Notes under the pieces: generated by a model
What the model saw: only the letters and a program-made list of their open reading frames with translations
Told to the model about the DNA's origin: nothing
Database searches by the model: none
Shown: piece after piece, positions 15,727 through 23,464 of the stretch
Layout of the letters: each line of letters starts with the position of its first letter
Numbering within the stretch: the stretch's first letter is position 1
Translations under genes and position numbers: made by a program
Assembly (NCBI RefSeq): GCF_900090235.1
Contig: NZ_LT607750.1
Coordinates: 4,579,001-4,643,000 of the forward strand
DNA from: Micromonospora echinaurantiaca
Lineage (GTDB): Bacteria > Actinomycetota > Actinomycetes > Mycobacteriales > Micromonosporaceae
Direction: 5' to 3'
DNA: 64,000 bases

Positions 15727-18700
15727 TCACCGCTCTCCCCCGATCCGCAACTGCGCCGCCGCCACCCGCTGCCGGATGCCGAGCGCGATGAACACGCTGA
15801 AGGCCAACGCCGCCAGCAGGAGGCCGACCGCGGTCGCCCCGATCGGCGCCCAGTGCAGCGCGAACGCCGCCTCGGGCACCGGCCGGCCACCGGCCGGCGT
15901 GAGGATGACCAGCGGGGCCATGGTCGCGCCGACCGCCGCGCCGAGCAGCAGGCCGACGCCGACGCCGATGCCGGCCAGGAAGGTCTGCTCGGCCAGCAGC
16001 GCCCGGGCCAGCAGCCGTGGGCTCGCGCCGAGGGTGTGCAGCACGGCGAACTCGGTCAGCCGGTGCCGCGCGGTGGCCCAGACGTCCACCACCAGGCCGA
16101 CCAGCGCGAGCAGCACGGAGCCGAGCGCGGCGGCGAGCAGCCCGGTCCGGGCACCCTGCCAGTACGGGTCGCGGGCGGCCTCCGCGGCCACCTCGCGCCG
16201 GTCGAGGACGGTGGCGCCGGCCAGTTCACCGGCGGCCCGGGCCGCCTCGTCGTGCCCGCCGGCGGTGGTACTCACCCACCATTCCGGCACCGGCCGCACC
16301 GCGCCCTGCTCCCGGACCAGCCAGTCCATCGCGGCGGGCAGGTCGAGCAGCACCCCGGCCCCGGCGGCGGACGGCAGCGCGTCCACCTCGCCGACCAGGG
16401 TGACCGGCACCGACACGCCGGAGAGCGCGAGGGTGTAGGTGTCCCCTTCGCGCAGGCTCAGCGCCTCCCGCACTGCCGGGGTCATCAGCGCCGGCACCGG
16501 GGGATTGTCGTCGTCGGGCACGACGGCGAACCGGGACGGCGGCTGGAAGGCGAACCGGCCACCGGCGAGGTATTCCACCGCGTAGTCGGCGGTCAGCCCG
16601 GTCGGCGTCACCGTCACGGGAGTGCTGTCGTCCCGCACGCCGCTGGTGGCCGCCCAGGTGCCGGCGAGCTCCGCCGGGCGTGCGGTGCCGTCGGCCCCGA
16701 CCAGCTTGAGATCAGCGACCGCCAGCCGGTACGACCGGCCCGCCGCGTCGCCACCGTCGGCCTCGAAGCCGGCCAGGCGCAGCCCGGCGCCACCGGTGTC
16801 GGGCAGCTCGACGGTGAACGGGACGGCCCGACCGTCGCTGCCGGCGGTGGCCACCGGTAGCCGGAAGGCCAGCCCGTCCCGCTGGGTCAGCAGGATCGAC
16901 ACGGCGATCTCGTGCGGGCGCACCGCCTTCTGGACGGGGGTGCGGACGGTGCCGGTGAGCGAGCGGGTGCCGGCGGGCAGCTCGACCCCGGCCGGGGCGG
17001 CCCGCTTGCTGACCAGCCGGTCGTACAGCGCCGAGGGCGGGACGTCGGCGAGCCGCTCGTCGAGCCGCACCACATCGGCCGCGGCGGCCGCGTCCACGGC
17101 CACCACGGTCACCGGCAGGTCGTTCCGGCCGAGGCGCACCTCGTCCCGCCAGGCCGGCAGCGTCCGGTCGGCGCCGGCCAGCGCGGCGATCTCCCCGGCG
17201 CGCTGCCCGGTGGCCTCGACCGGCACCCCGCCGGTCCGCTCGACCACCCGCAGGTCGGCGCCGACCGTGTGGTCGGCCTGGTCGAGGTGGGACCGCTCGC
17301 CGGTGGCGACCAGCGACCAGGCGAGGGTGCTGCCACCGACGGCGAGGGCGAGCAGCAGCACCGGCCCGGCGTGTGGGCGGCGGCCGGCCTGCCACATGCC
17401 GAACATGGTCGCCGTCCACAGCTTGCGGTCGATGAACCGCTCGGCGAACCGGGTGGCCGGCGGGAGCAGCCGCAACGCGACCACCGCGCCGGCGAGCACG
17501 CCGAGCGTCGGCGCGGCGACCAGCAGCGGGTCGAGGCCGAGCCGGCCGGCCGCGCCGGTCAACGGGGAGGAGTACTGGCGCAGCTGCACCCAGGCCAGCA
17601 CGGCGAGCGCGACCAGCGCCAGGTCGAGGCTGGCCCGCTGCATGGTGGCGGAGCGGGTGGGCCGGGACAGGGCGGCCATGTCGGCCACGTACGTGCCGGA
17701 GCCGCGCAGGGTCGGGGCGACCATGGCCACCAGGCACCCGGCGGCCGCCGCGGACGCCGCCGCCCAGACCAGCGTGCCGCCGCCAGTGGCGGTGCTCAGC
17801 CCGGCCGGCCCGCCGGTGCCCACCAGCCGTAGCGCCTCGCCGGCCAGCAACGGCCCGAGCAGGGCGGCCGGGAGGACGACCAGGGTCGCCTCGCGGGCGG
17901 CGAGGCCAGCCAGCTGGCGGCGCGCGGCGCCCCGGGCCCGCAGCAGCGCGGTCTGGCCCCGCCGGTCCTCGTGCAGCAGCGCGGCGACCAGCACCAGCGC
18001 GTACCCGCCGAGGACCACGATCAGCAGCAGCGGGGTGGCCAGCGCGGAGCGGCCCACCAGGTCGGCCCGGGCGATCCGGTCGATCAGCCGCTCCATCGAC
18101 GTGACGGTGCGGGCGGAGGAGCCGAGGTCGGCCGCCTCGGGCACCTCGGCCACCGCCTCGGCCAACGCCTTGCGCAGCTCGGGCAGGCGGCCGATGCCGG
18201 CCGCCACGAGATCCGGTTCGACCACCCAGGACGCCGAGACCGAGCCCGGGAAGGTCGCCTCGAAGTCGGCCCGGTCCAGCACGAACGGCCCGTACGAGCT
18301 GCCGGAGTCGGCGCTGCTGCCCGCGCCCACCCCGGGTGCCAGCTGCCAGTACGGGTCGGTCGTGTCGCGCGGTCGCCAGGTGCCGGCGAGCACCACCTCG
18401 CTGGACCGCTCGGTGGCCCGGTCGCGCAGCGGCACCCGGTCGCCCGGGGTGAGGCCCAGCGCGCCGGCGACCTTCTCGGGCAGCGTCACCTGCGCCGGCA
18501 CCGCCCCCGCGGTAGGCCAGGCGCCGCTGGTGAGGTCCGCGTGGGCGGGCAGGTCGTCCAGCGTGGCGAGGTTGGCGAAGATCGGGTCGTCGTCGGTCCG
18601 GACCACCGAACCGAGGTCGCCGGTGAGTTCCCGGCCGGTGCCGTAGCGGGCCCCGGTGACCGCGAACGGGGCGTCGCCGAGGGCGGCGGCGAAACCGTCC

Positions 18701-18936
18701 CGGATGGCCCGGTCGCGGGTGGTGTACTCGGCGACGTCCTTGCCGCCGGAGCCGGTCACCAGCAGGCTGCGCTCCTCCATGGGTGCCCGGGCGAGCAGGG
18801 CCTGCTGCCCCGCCTCGACCGCCCGCCGGCTGTAGTCGGAGAGCCCGGTGACCAACGCGACCGCGACCAGTGCCGCCACCACGGCGGCGGCCAGCAGACC
18901 CCGCGCCGCTCGGGCCCGCCTCCACACCAGCTTCAT
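15727..18936 (-). CDS. FtsX/MacB-family ABC transporter permease (first)
   Basis: A 1069-residue polytopic protein and first gene of the exporter operon. One N-terminal helix (LLAAAVVAALVAVALVTGL) is followed by a large extracytoplasmic domain, an FtsX helix bundle (ATPLLLIVVLGGYALVLVAALL), further helices and a second external domain, ending in a last bundle (LLAAALGSVLLALVGLVVDVW). It is paralogous in layout to the following 902-residue permease, so a heterodimeric exporter energised by the two downstream ATPases is likely. A GGGAGG motif lies before the ATG at 18936. Substrate unknown; in the MacB class candidates are lipids, lipoproteins or peptides. Confidence 0.85.
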   Translation of the reverse strand: MKLVWRRARAARGLLAAAVVAALVAVALVTGLSDYSRRAVEAGQQALLARAPMEERSLLVTGSGGKDVAEYTTRDRAIRDGFAAALGDAPFAVTGARYGTGRELTGDLGSVVRTDDDPIFANLATLDDLPAHADLTSGAWPTAGAVPAQVTLPEKVAGALGLTPGDRVPLRDRATERSSEVVLAGTWRPRDTTDPYWQLAPGVGAGSSADSGSSYGPFVLDRADFEATFPGSVSASWVVEPDLVAAGIGRLPELRKALAEAVAEVPEAADLGSSARTVTSMERLIDRIARADLVGRSALATPLLLIVVLGGYALVLVAALLHEDRRGQTALLRARGAARRQLAGLAAREATLVVLPAALLGPLLAGEALRLVGTGGPAGLSTATGGGTLVWAAASAAAAGCLVAMVAPTLRGSGTYVADMAALSRPTRSATMQRASLDLALVALAVLAWVQLRQYSSPLTGAAGRLGLDPLLVAAPTLGVLAGAVVALRLLPPATRFAERFIDRKLWTATMFGMWQAGRRPHAGPVLLLALAVGGSTLAWSLVATGERSHLDQADHTVGADLRVVERTGGVPVEATGQRAGEIAALAGADRTLPAWRDEVRLGRNDLPVTVVAVDAAAAADVVRLDERLADVPPSALYDRLVSKRAAPAGVELPAGTRSLTGTVRTPVQKAVRPHEIAVSILLTQRDGLAFRLPVATAGSDGRAVPFTVELPDTGGAGLRLAGFEADGGDAAGRSYRLAVADLKLVGADGTARPAELAGTWAATSGVRDDSTPVTVTPTGLTADYAVEYLAGGRFAFQPPSRFAVVPDDDNPPVPALMTPAVREALSLREGDTYTLALSGVSVPVTLVGEVDALPSAAGAGVLLDLPAAMDWLVREQGAVRPVPEWWVSTTAGGHDEAARAAGELAGATVLDRREVAAEAARDPYWQGARTGLLAAALGSVLLALVGLVVDVWATARHRLTEFAVLHTLGASPRLLARALLAEQTFLAGIGVGVGLLLGAAVGATMAPLVILTPAGGRPVPEAAFALHWAPIGATAVGLLLAALAFSVFIALGIRQRVAAAQLRIGGER

Positions 18937-19188
18937 CCGACGCCCTCCCCTGGCCCCCGTCGGGCCGACGAACAGCTAGAGCGGCGACGGGTCGGGAAAG
19001 GTTCGCGGCCGTTACTTGATCGTTACCCGACGCTTCCCGGCTCGGCCGGCTCGCCCGACCGCCCGGAGGTCGCCGGGTCGGCGCATTTCGGACCTGGGCG
19101 GATCCCGCCGGGTCGGGGCCGCGGAGGTCGTCGAGGCGCCGGGGCGGGTGCGGCCGGGCGCTGGTCCCGGGCTGCTTGGATGGTCGGC

Positions 19189-19482
19189 ATGGAGACCCCC
19201 CTCACCGTCCTGCTGCTGGGCGTCGTCGCGCTGCTCATCGCGCTGCTGGCCCGCACCCCGCAGCAGTCGCACACGGCGTACCGGCTCGGGCAGATCGAGC
19301 GCCGCCTGCAGCTCGTGATGGACCACCTGGGCGTGCAGGATCCGAACCCGGTGCCGGTGGAGGTCCGGGAACACCTGGCCCGGGGCGACAAGATCAAGGC
19401 GATCGCCGCGTACCGGAAGCTGACCGGCGCCGACCTGCGCACCGCCAAGGCCGCCGTGGAGAGCTTCGCCGGCCCCCGCTGA
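19189..19482 (+). CDS. membrane-anchored L7/L12 C-terminal-like protein
   Basis: A 97-residue protein: METPLTVLLLGVVALLIALLA forms one N-terminal membrane helix, followed by a linker and a C-terminal segment DKIKAIAAYRKLTG and LRTAKAAVES. The latter resembles the helix-rich C-terminal domain of ribosomal protein L7/L12 (pattern KI..I..YR..TG..L..AK..V). Such proteins are common in actinobacteria; the role is unknown, but it is not a ribosomal stalk subunit because it is membrane-bound and lacks the L12 N-terminal domain. ATG 19189 is preferred to ATG 19180; neither has a clear ribosome binding site. The 250 bp upstream must hold its promoter and that of the divergent ABC operon. Confidence 0.75.
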   Translation: METPLTVLLLGVVALLIALLARTPQQSHTAYRLGQIERRLQLVMDHLGVQDPNPVPVEVREHLARGDKIKAIAAYRKLTGADLRTAKAAVESFAGPR

Positions 19483-19514
19483 CGGCGTGATCCAACCCGC
19501 TGACGGTCGGACGA

Positions 19515-20546
19515 TCACGAATCGCGGGGGCGGTCGCGGTCCTTGGAGGGTTGGACGCGCTTCGGTTCACCCGGCATCTTGGGGTGGTCGGGCGGGTAGG
19601 GCATGTCGCCCTGGCCGGCGGCGGCGTCCCGCTCGGCCCACTCCAGCAGCGGGGTGATGTCCCAGGCCGCGTCGTCGATGCCGGCGTGCGGGTCGCCCCG
19701 CTCGGCCAGCCGGGCCGGCACGGTACGCAGGTCGAAGTCGTCCGGGTCGACGTCGGGCAGCTCGTCCCAGCCGACCGGGGTGGAGACGGTGGCCCGGGCG
19801 TTGGCCCGCAGCGAGTAGGCGCAGGCGATGGTGCGGTCCCTCGCCATTTGGTTGTAGTCGACGAAGACCCGGGTGCCGCGCTCCTCCTTCCACCAGGCCG
19901 TGGTGACCAGCTCCGGCCGGCGGCGTTCCAGCTCGCGGGCCAGCGCGATGGTGGCCCGGCGCACCTCGACGAACGTCCAGCGCGGCTGGATCCGCAGGTA
20001 GACGTGCACGCCCCGGCCACCGGAGGTCTTCGGCCAGCCGGTGACGCCCAGCTCGTCGAGGATGGCGCGCAGCTCACCCGCGGCGGCGGCCGCGTCGGCG
20101 AAGTCGGTGCCGGGCTGGGGATCGAGATCGACGCGCAGCTCGTCGGGGCGGTCGACCTCGGCCGCGCGGACCGGCCACGGGTGGAACACGACGGTGCCCA
20201 TCTGCGCGGCCCAGGCCACGTGGGCCAGGTCGGCCGGGCAGAGCTCGGCCGCCTTCCGCCCGCTCGGGAAGCTGATCTCGGCGGTCGCCACCCACGGCGG
20301 TACGCCCCGGGCGGGCACCCGCTTCTGGAAGAACATCTCGCCCTCGATGCCCTCGGGGAAGCGTTGCAGCGTCGTCGGGCGGTCGCGCAGGGCGCGCATG
20401 ATCCCGTCGCCGACGCCGAGGTAGTAGTGGAAGACGTCCGCCTTGGTGAAGCCGCGCTGCGGGAAGATGACCCGGTCGGGGCTGGTCAGCCGGACGGTGT
20501 GCCCGGCCACGTCGAATTCTTCGGCCGCTGCCTTCGTGCCACCCAT
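19515..20546 (-). CDS. LigD-type DNA polymerase/primase (AEP), stand-alone
   Basis: A 343-residue homologue of the polymerase domain of LigD. The first catalytic acids are in RVDLDPQP (Asp140, Asp142), the nucleotide-binding motif is TSGGRGVHVYL (about 174-184), and the third acidic site lies in VFVDYNQMARD. DLD..., GGRG and the C-terminal WDELPDVDPDDF segment are typical of bacterial archaeo-eukaryotic primases that fill gaps and add ribonucleotides in end joining. No ligase or nuclease domain is attached. ATG 20546 is chosen; a GTG at 20564 in the same frame is an alternative. It is divergent from msrB by about 50 bp. A Ku gene is not in the window. Confidence 0.9.
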   Translation of the reverse strand: MGGTKAAAEEFDVAGHTVRLTSPDRVIFPQRGFTKADVFHYYLGVGDGIMRALRDRPTTLQRFPEGIEGEMFFQKRVPARGVPPWVATAEISFPSGRKAAELCPADLAHVAWAAQMGTVVFHPWPVRAAEVDRPDELRVDLDPQPGTDFADAAAAAGELRAILDELGVTGWPKTSGGRGVHVYLRIQPRWTFVEVRRATIALARELERRRPELVTTAWWKEERGTRVFVDYNQMARDRTIACAYSLRANARATVSTPVGWDELPDVDPDDFDLRTVPARLAERGDPHAGIDDAAWDITPLLEWAERDAAAGQGDMPYPPDHPKMPGEPKRVQPSKDRDRPRDS

Positions 20547-20581
20547 TGCGCGACCATATGCCACCGGTCCGACGACCGACG

Positions 20582-20587
20582 TACCGT
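20582..20587 (+). promoter_or_regulatory. putative -10 box of msrB
   Basis: TACCGT lies 6 nt before the GTG at 20594 with no ribosome binding site, consistent with leaderless expression. Confidence 0.35.
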
Positions 20588-20593
20588 TGGCGG

Positions 20594-20998
20594 GTGAGTC
20601 TCGACGACACCGAACTGCCCCGCACCGAGGACGAGTGGCGGGTCCGGCTCAGCCCCGAGGAGTTCCGGGTGCTGCGCGAGGCCGGCACCGAGGCCCCGTG
20701 GACCGGCGAGTACGTGGACACCAAGACGCCGGGCGTCTACCACTGCCGGGCCTGCGGGCTGGAACTCTTCGCCAGCGACACCAAGTTCGACTCGCACTGC
20801 GGCTGGCCGAGCTTCGACGACGCCATCCCCGGCCGGGTCAAGGAGATCGAGGACCGCAGCCTCGGCATGGTCCGCACCGAGATCCGCTGCGCCCGCTGCG
20901 ACAGCCACCTCGGGCACGTCTTCCGGGGCGAGGGCTTCACCCCGAAGGACACCCGGCACTGCGTCAACTCGGTCTCCATCCGGCTGGAGCCGCGCTGA
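20594..20998 (+). CDS. msrB: peptide-methionine (R)-S-oxide reductase
   Basis: A 134-residue cytoplasmic enzyme that reduces methionine-R-sulfoxide in oxidised proteins. The zinc-binding pairs CRAC and CARC are both present, the substrate motif FDSHCGWPSF is intact, and the catalytic cysteine is in RHCVNSVSI near the C-terminus. Length is normal for MsrB. GTG 20594 is chosen because an upstream ATG frame adds an Arg/Pro-rich leader and a -10-like box sits 6 nt before this GTG. It is a single-gene unit divergent from the LigD-type polymerase. Confidence 0.95.
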   Translation: MSLDDTELPRTEDEWRVRLSPEEFRVLREAGTEAPWTGEYVDTKTPGVYHCRACGLELFASDTKFDSHCGWPSFDDAIPGRVKEIEDRSLGMVRTEIRCARCDSHLGHVFRGEGFTPKDTRHCVNSVSIRLEPR

Positions 20999-21115
20999 CC
21001 GGCGGCCGGCGCGGGTCGGCTGTCGGAGCGGGATGAGCCTCCGCGACGTACGTCGGCTGGCCGCGACCGGCCCCGACCACGCCGCCGCCCGCCCTGGGGT
21101 CGGGTGACTAGCGGC

Positions 21116-21769
21116 TCACCCGCCGGCGGCCGGCCGCCGGGCCATCAGCTCGACCTGGGCGGTGCGCGACTGCTCGACGCGCCGGGCGAGGTCGGCCACC
21201 TCCGGGGCGACCGCTGTCGCCCGGTGCGCCCGGGCGAGGTCGGCGGCCGCCTGCTGGTGCGCGGAGAGCACCTCGCGCAGCACCCGGTCGACGTCGGCCC
21301 CGGTGGCGGAGCGCAGCCGGTCCAGGTCGGCCGCGTCGGCGTGCCCGGCGTGGTCGTGCCGGCCGGCGGTCGCGGCCGGGTCGGCGGCGCGCAGCCAGCC
21401 GCGCATGATGGTCAGCTCGTCCGACTCGGTCGTCTCGATCGCGGCGACCAGGGTGCGCAGCTCGCCGTCGGTCAGCCGGTCCCGCACCAGCCGGACGATC
21501 TCCAGCGTCCGCTCGGTGTGCGCCACCATCATGGTCAGGAACACCACGTCGAGGCCGCGGACGGCGGCGCTCGCCGTTCCGGCGGCCGCGGGGGCGCCCG
21601 CCGGTGGCGGTGCGGGGTCGGCGGCGCAGCCGGTGACCAGCAGCAGGCCGAGCAGCGCGGCGAGGCCCGCGGGGCGACGCCGGCCGGTGGCCCGGTCGCC
21701 CCGTCGGGCAGTGGCGGGTGCGGCGCACGCGGGCACGGGCCGCACCCGTACGGTCAGATCCGGGTCCAC
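21116..21769 (-). CDS. DUF305 lipoprotein
   Basis: A DUF305-type four-helix protein of up to 217 residues. A signal peptide ends in lipobox LVTGC, then an Ala/Pro linker, then FLTMMVAHTERTLEI, the counterpart of the usual MIxHHxxA metal motif with the first His replaced by Ala. A His-rich stretch HDHAGHAD and SAHQQAA follow. DUF305 includes copper-binding periplasmic proteins such as cyanobacterial CopM, so metal binding is plausible but unproven. The start is uncertain: the longest frame starts at GTG 21769 and overlaps the LPMO gene by 16 bp; several internal GTGs are possible. It is probably translated from the LPMO transcript. Confidence 0.75.
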   Translation of the reverse strand: MDPDLTVRVRPVPACAAPATARRGDRATGRRRPAGLAALLGLLLVTGCAADPAPPPAGAPAAAGTASAAVRGLDVVFLTMMVAHTERTLEIVRLVRDRLTDGELRTLVAAIETTESDELTIMRGWLRAADPAATAGRHDHAGHADAADLDRLRSATGADVDRVLREVLSAHQQAAADLARAHRATAVAPEVADLARRVEQSRTAQVELMARRPAAGG

Positions 21770-22500
21770 AGCGCCGGTACGTTCGGCGGTTCCCAGCCGG
21801 GCAGAGCGGTGTGCGCCTGCCGGCAGCGGTAGCTCTGCCCGTTGTAGGTGACCTGGTCACCGACCTGGTAGGCGCTACCGGCCGTCCAGCTGCCGCCCGG
21901 GGCCGGCGGGCTGGTGGGCGACGTCGGCGTCGGGGTGGGCGACGCGGTCGGCGGCGGGGTCGGCGTGGGGCTGGGCGTCGGGCCGCCGCCGCCACCGATC
22001 TGCAGGTCCACGCAGGAGTAGAAGGCGTTGGCGGTGTCGGCGATGTTCCAGATCGCGAGGACCTTCTGCCGGCCCGAGTAGCCGCCCAGGTTGACGGTGT
22101 GCGACACGGTGGAGCCGGGCTGCTGCCCGCCACCGTTGAAGACGGCGATCCGGCTGCCGCCGATGTAGTACTCCCAGTTGCTGGTGGCGTGCCGGGCGGT
22201 GTTGACCCAGGTGAAGGTCACCGAACTGCCGACCGAGGTGGCCGGCCAGCCCCGGCTGTCGTCGTTGAGGACGGCGAAGTGGGCGATGTTGGCGTGGCAG
22301 TTGCGCAGCCCCTTCGGGCCCTCGACGCTCTGCGGCTCGTACTTGATCTGACCGCAGTCCGGGACCCGGTTCTGCGCACAGAGTGCCTGCCGGCTGGGCG
22401 GTGACGAGACGTAGCCGTGCGCCTGCGCGGGGGCGGCGACGGCGAGCGAGGACGCGACGGCGCCCGCCGCCACGAGCGGGACGGTGATTCTTCGACGCAT
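21754..22500 (-). CDS. secreted AA10 lytic polysaccharide monooxygenase with CBM5/12
   Basis: A 248-residue secreted copper enzyme. The signal peptide is cut after AQA so that the mature protein starts with His28 (HGYVSSP), the first ligand of the copper 'histidine brace'; the second is His104 in NTARHATSNW. YEPQSVEG is shared with chitin-active CBP21-type enzymes. A Pro/Thr/Ser linker (about 180-205) joins a C-terminal CBM5/12 chitin-binding module with the aromatic pattern GSWTAGSAYQVGD and YRCRQAHT. It likely oxidises chitin outside the cell. ATG 22500; the upstream region is unusually A/T-rich. The next gene, encoding a DUF305 lipoprotein, overlaps its end. Confidence 0.95.
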   Translation of the reverse strand: MRRRITVPLVAAGAVASSLAVAAPAQAHGYVSSPPSRQALCAQNRVPDCGQIKYEPQSVEGPKGLRNCHANIAHFAVLNDDSRGWPATSVGSSVTFTWVNTARHATSNWEYYIGGSRIAVFNGGGQQPGSTVSHTVNLGGYSGRQKVLAIWNIADTANAFYSCVDLQIGGGGGPTPSPTPTPPPTASPTPTPTSPTSPPAPGGSWTAGSAYQVGDQVTYNGQSYRCRQAHTALPGWEPPNVPALWTRI

Positions 22501-22539
22501 GCTGGCAACTCCCTCGGCTCGGGCCTGCGGTGGTGTGCC

Positions 22540-22600
22540 AACAACGTAAATTAAACCTTGTTAACAGTAAAGACTCCTGTCGATAAAATCATCGACATCG
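22540..22600 (-). promoter_or_regulatory. A/T-rich island upstream of the LPMO gene, with palindrome
   Basis: In this very G+C-rich window the stretch contains TTAAACCTTGTTAACAG and the inverted repeat at 22579-22596 (GTCGAT/ATCGAC around AAAATC). It starts about 40 nt ahead of the LPMO start codon. It probably holds the promoter and a regulator site for substrate control. It matches no operator I can name. Confidence 0.5.
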
Positions 22601-22649
22601 CTCAACTTCTCACGAGCCGTGGCGGGACGGCTCCCGCGGGTGAACCGAG

Positions 22650-22925
22650 TCAGAGCCGCAACAGTCCGCCCCGCTCGTCGACCTCGTCGGCGGAGTCGTC
22701 GTCGAGCCACACCCCGCCGGTGGCGAGGTACCGGAACCGGTACTCCCCCGGACCGAGCTTCACCGTCACCGTCCGGGTGCCGTCCCGGCGGGCCACCAGT
22801 TCGTGCCGGCCGGGCTGCCAGTCGTTGAAGCAGCCGACGACGCTCACCGTGCCGGGCGGGGTGTCCCGGGGCAGGCAGAAGGTGACCCGGGTCTGGTTGC
22901 CGAAGAGCCGGTTGCGCTTGATCAC
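22650..22925 (-). CDS. solo CBM48 / isoamylase N-terminal-like protein
   Basis: A 91-residue protein consisting of a single early-set domain: VTFCLPRDTPPGTVSVVG, then CFNDWQPGRHELV, and GEYRFRYLATGGVWLDD. These are the landmarks of the CBM48 glycogen-binding fold found at the N-terminus of branching enzymes and in AMPK beta. There is no catalytic domain and no signal peptide. GTG 22925 follows a good GGAGG site. It may target or regulate glycogen enzymes in the cytoplasm; that is inference. The gene is divergent from the Cys-rich protein gene and lies 149 bp upstream of the LPMO gene on the same strand. Confidence 0.8.
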   Translation of the reverse strand: MIKRNRLFGNQTRVTFCLPRDTPPGTVSVVGCFNDWQPGRHELVARRDGTRTVTVKLGPGEYRFRYLATGGVWLDDDSADEVDERGGLLRL

Positions 22926-23078
22926 GTGTTCCTCCGGGGGTCGGGCGGTCCAGCAGGTACAACGCCCGACACGCCGGGAGCGACACGCCGCCGACCGACC
23001 CTCGTTCGCCCGTTTCGTCCCGTCCAACCGGCCGGTGCCGCACGCTGGAGGAAACGGTCGAGTTCGGAGGGATCTGTC

Positions 23079-23339
23079 GTGGCAACCTGCGAGGTCTGCG
23101 GTAACGACTACTGGATGGCGTTCGAGGTGCGGACGGTCAGCGGCGACGTGCACACCTTCGACTGCTTCGAGTGCGCGGCGCACAAGCTCGCCCCGATCTG
23201 CGAGCACTGCCAGATCAAGATCATCGGTCACGGCGTGGAGGTCTCCGGCCGCTTCTTCTGCTGCGCCCACTGCGCCCGCGCCGAGGAGGGCGCCCAGGGT
23301 GCCGAGATCCGCGACGCCGTCGGCGCCCGCCCCGCCTGA
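23079..23339 (+). CDS. cysteine-rich zinc-ribbon protein (metallothionein-like)
   Basis: An 86-residue protein with nine cysteines: Cys4/7, 29/32, 41/44, 61/62 and 65, mostly in CxxC pairs (CEVC, CFEC, CEHC, CAHC). The layout suggests two treble-clef or ribbon metal sites. I recall actinobacterial homologues starting CEVCGNDYxMAFEV being labelled prokaryotic metallothionein, but the spacing is closer to a structural zinc ribbon. Cytoplasmic, no signal peptide. GTG 23079 follows CGGAGGGATC. Function unknown. A long hairpin follows the gene. Confidence 0.75.
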   Translation: MATCEVCGNDYWMAFEVRTVSGDVHTFDCFECAAHKLAPICEHCQIKIIGHGVEVSGRFFCCAHCARAEEGAQGAEIRDAVGARPA

Positions 23340-23367
23340 TGGGATTGTCGTAGCCAGCCGACACTCA

Positions 23368-23430
23368 TGATCGTCTGTCCGGTAGCAGGACGACCCGCCG
23401 GAGGTGCACCTGCCCAGGATCAGACGATCA
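23368..23430. repeat. long imperfect hairpin / inverted repeat
   Basis: Arms TGATCGTCTG (23368-23377) and CAGACGATCA (23421-23430) are perfectly inverted, and an inner GCAGG/CCTGC pair strengthens the hairpin. It may terminate the Cys-rich protein transcript. The outer GATCA-type arms resemble those of the repeat at 33155-33215. Confidence 0.55.
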
Positions 23431-23452
23431 AGGACTGGCGTGGGGGCGGAAC

Positions 23453-23458
23453 TAGGAT
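23453..23458 (+). promoter_or_regulatory. putative -10 box of the ElaA-like gene
   Basis: TAGGAT followed by 6 nt and ATG 23465, with no ribosome binding site: a clear leaderless arrangement. Confidence 0.5.
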
Positions 23459-23464
23459 CGCGGG

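Noticed and set aside
19486..19519. CGTGATC/GATCACG inverted repeat between convergent genes as a terminator
   Set aside because: Arms are only 7 bp with a 20-nt loop and one arm enters the polymerase gene stop codon; too weak to call.
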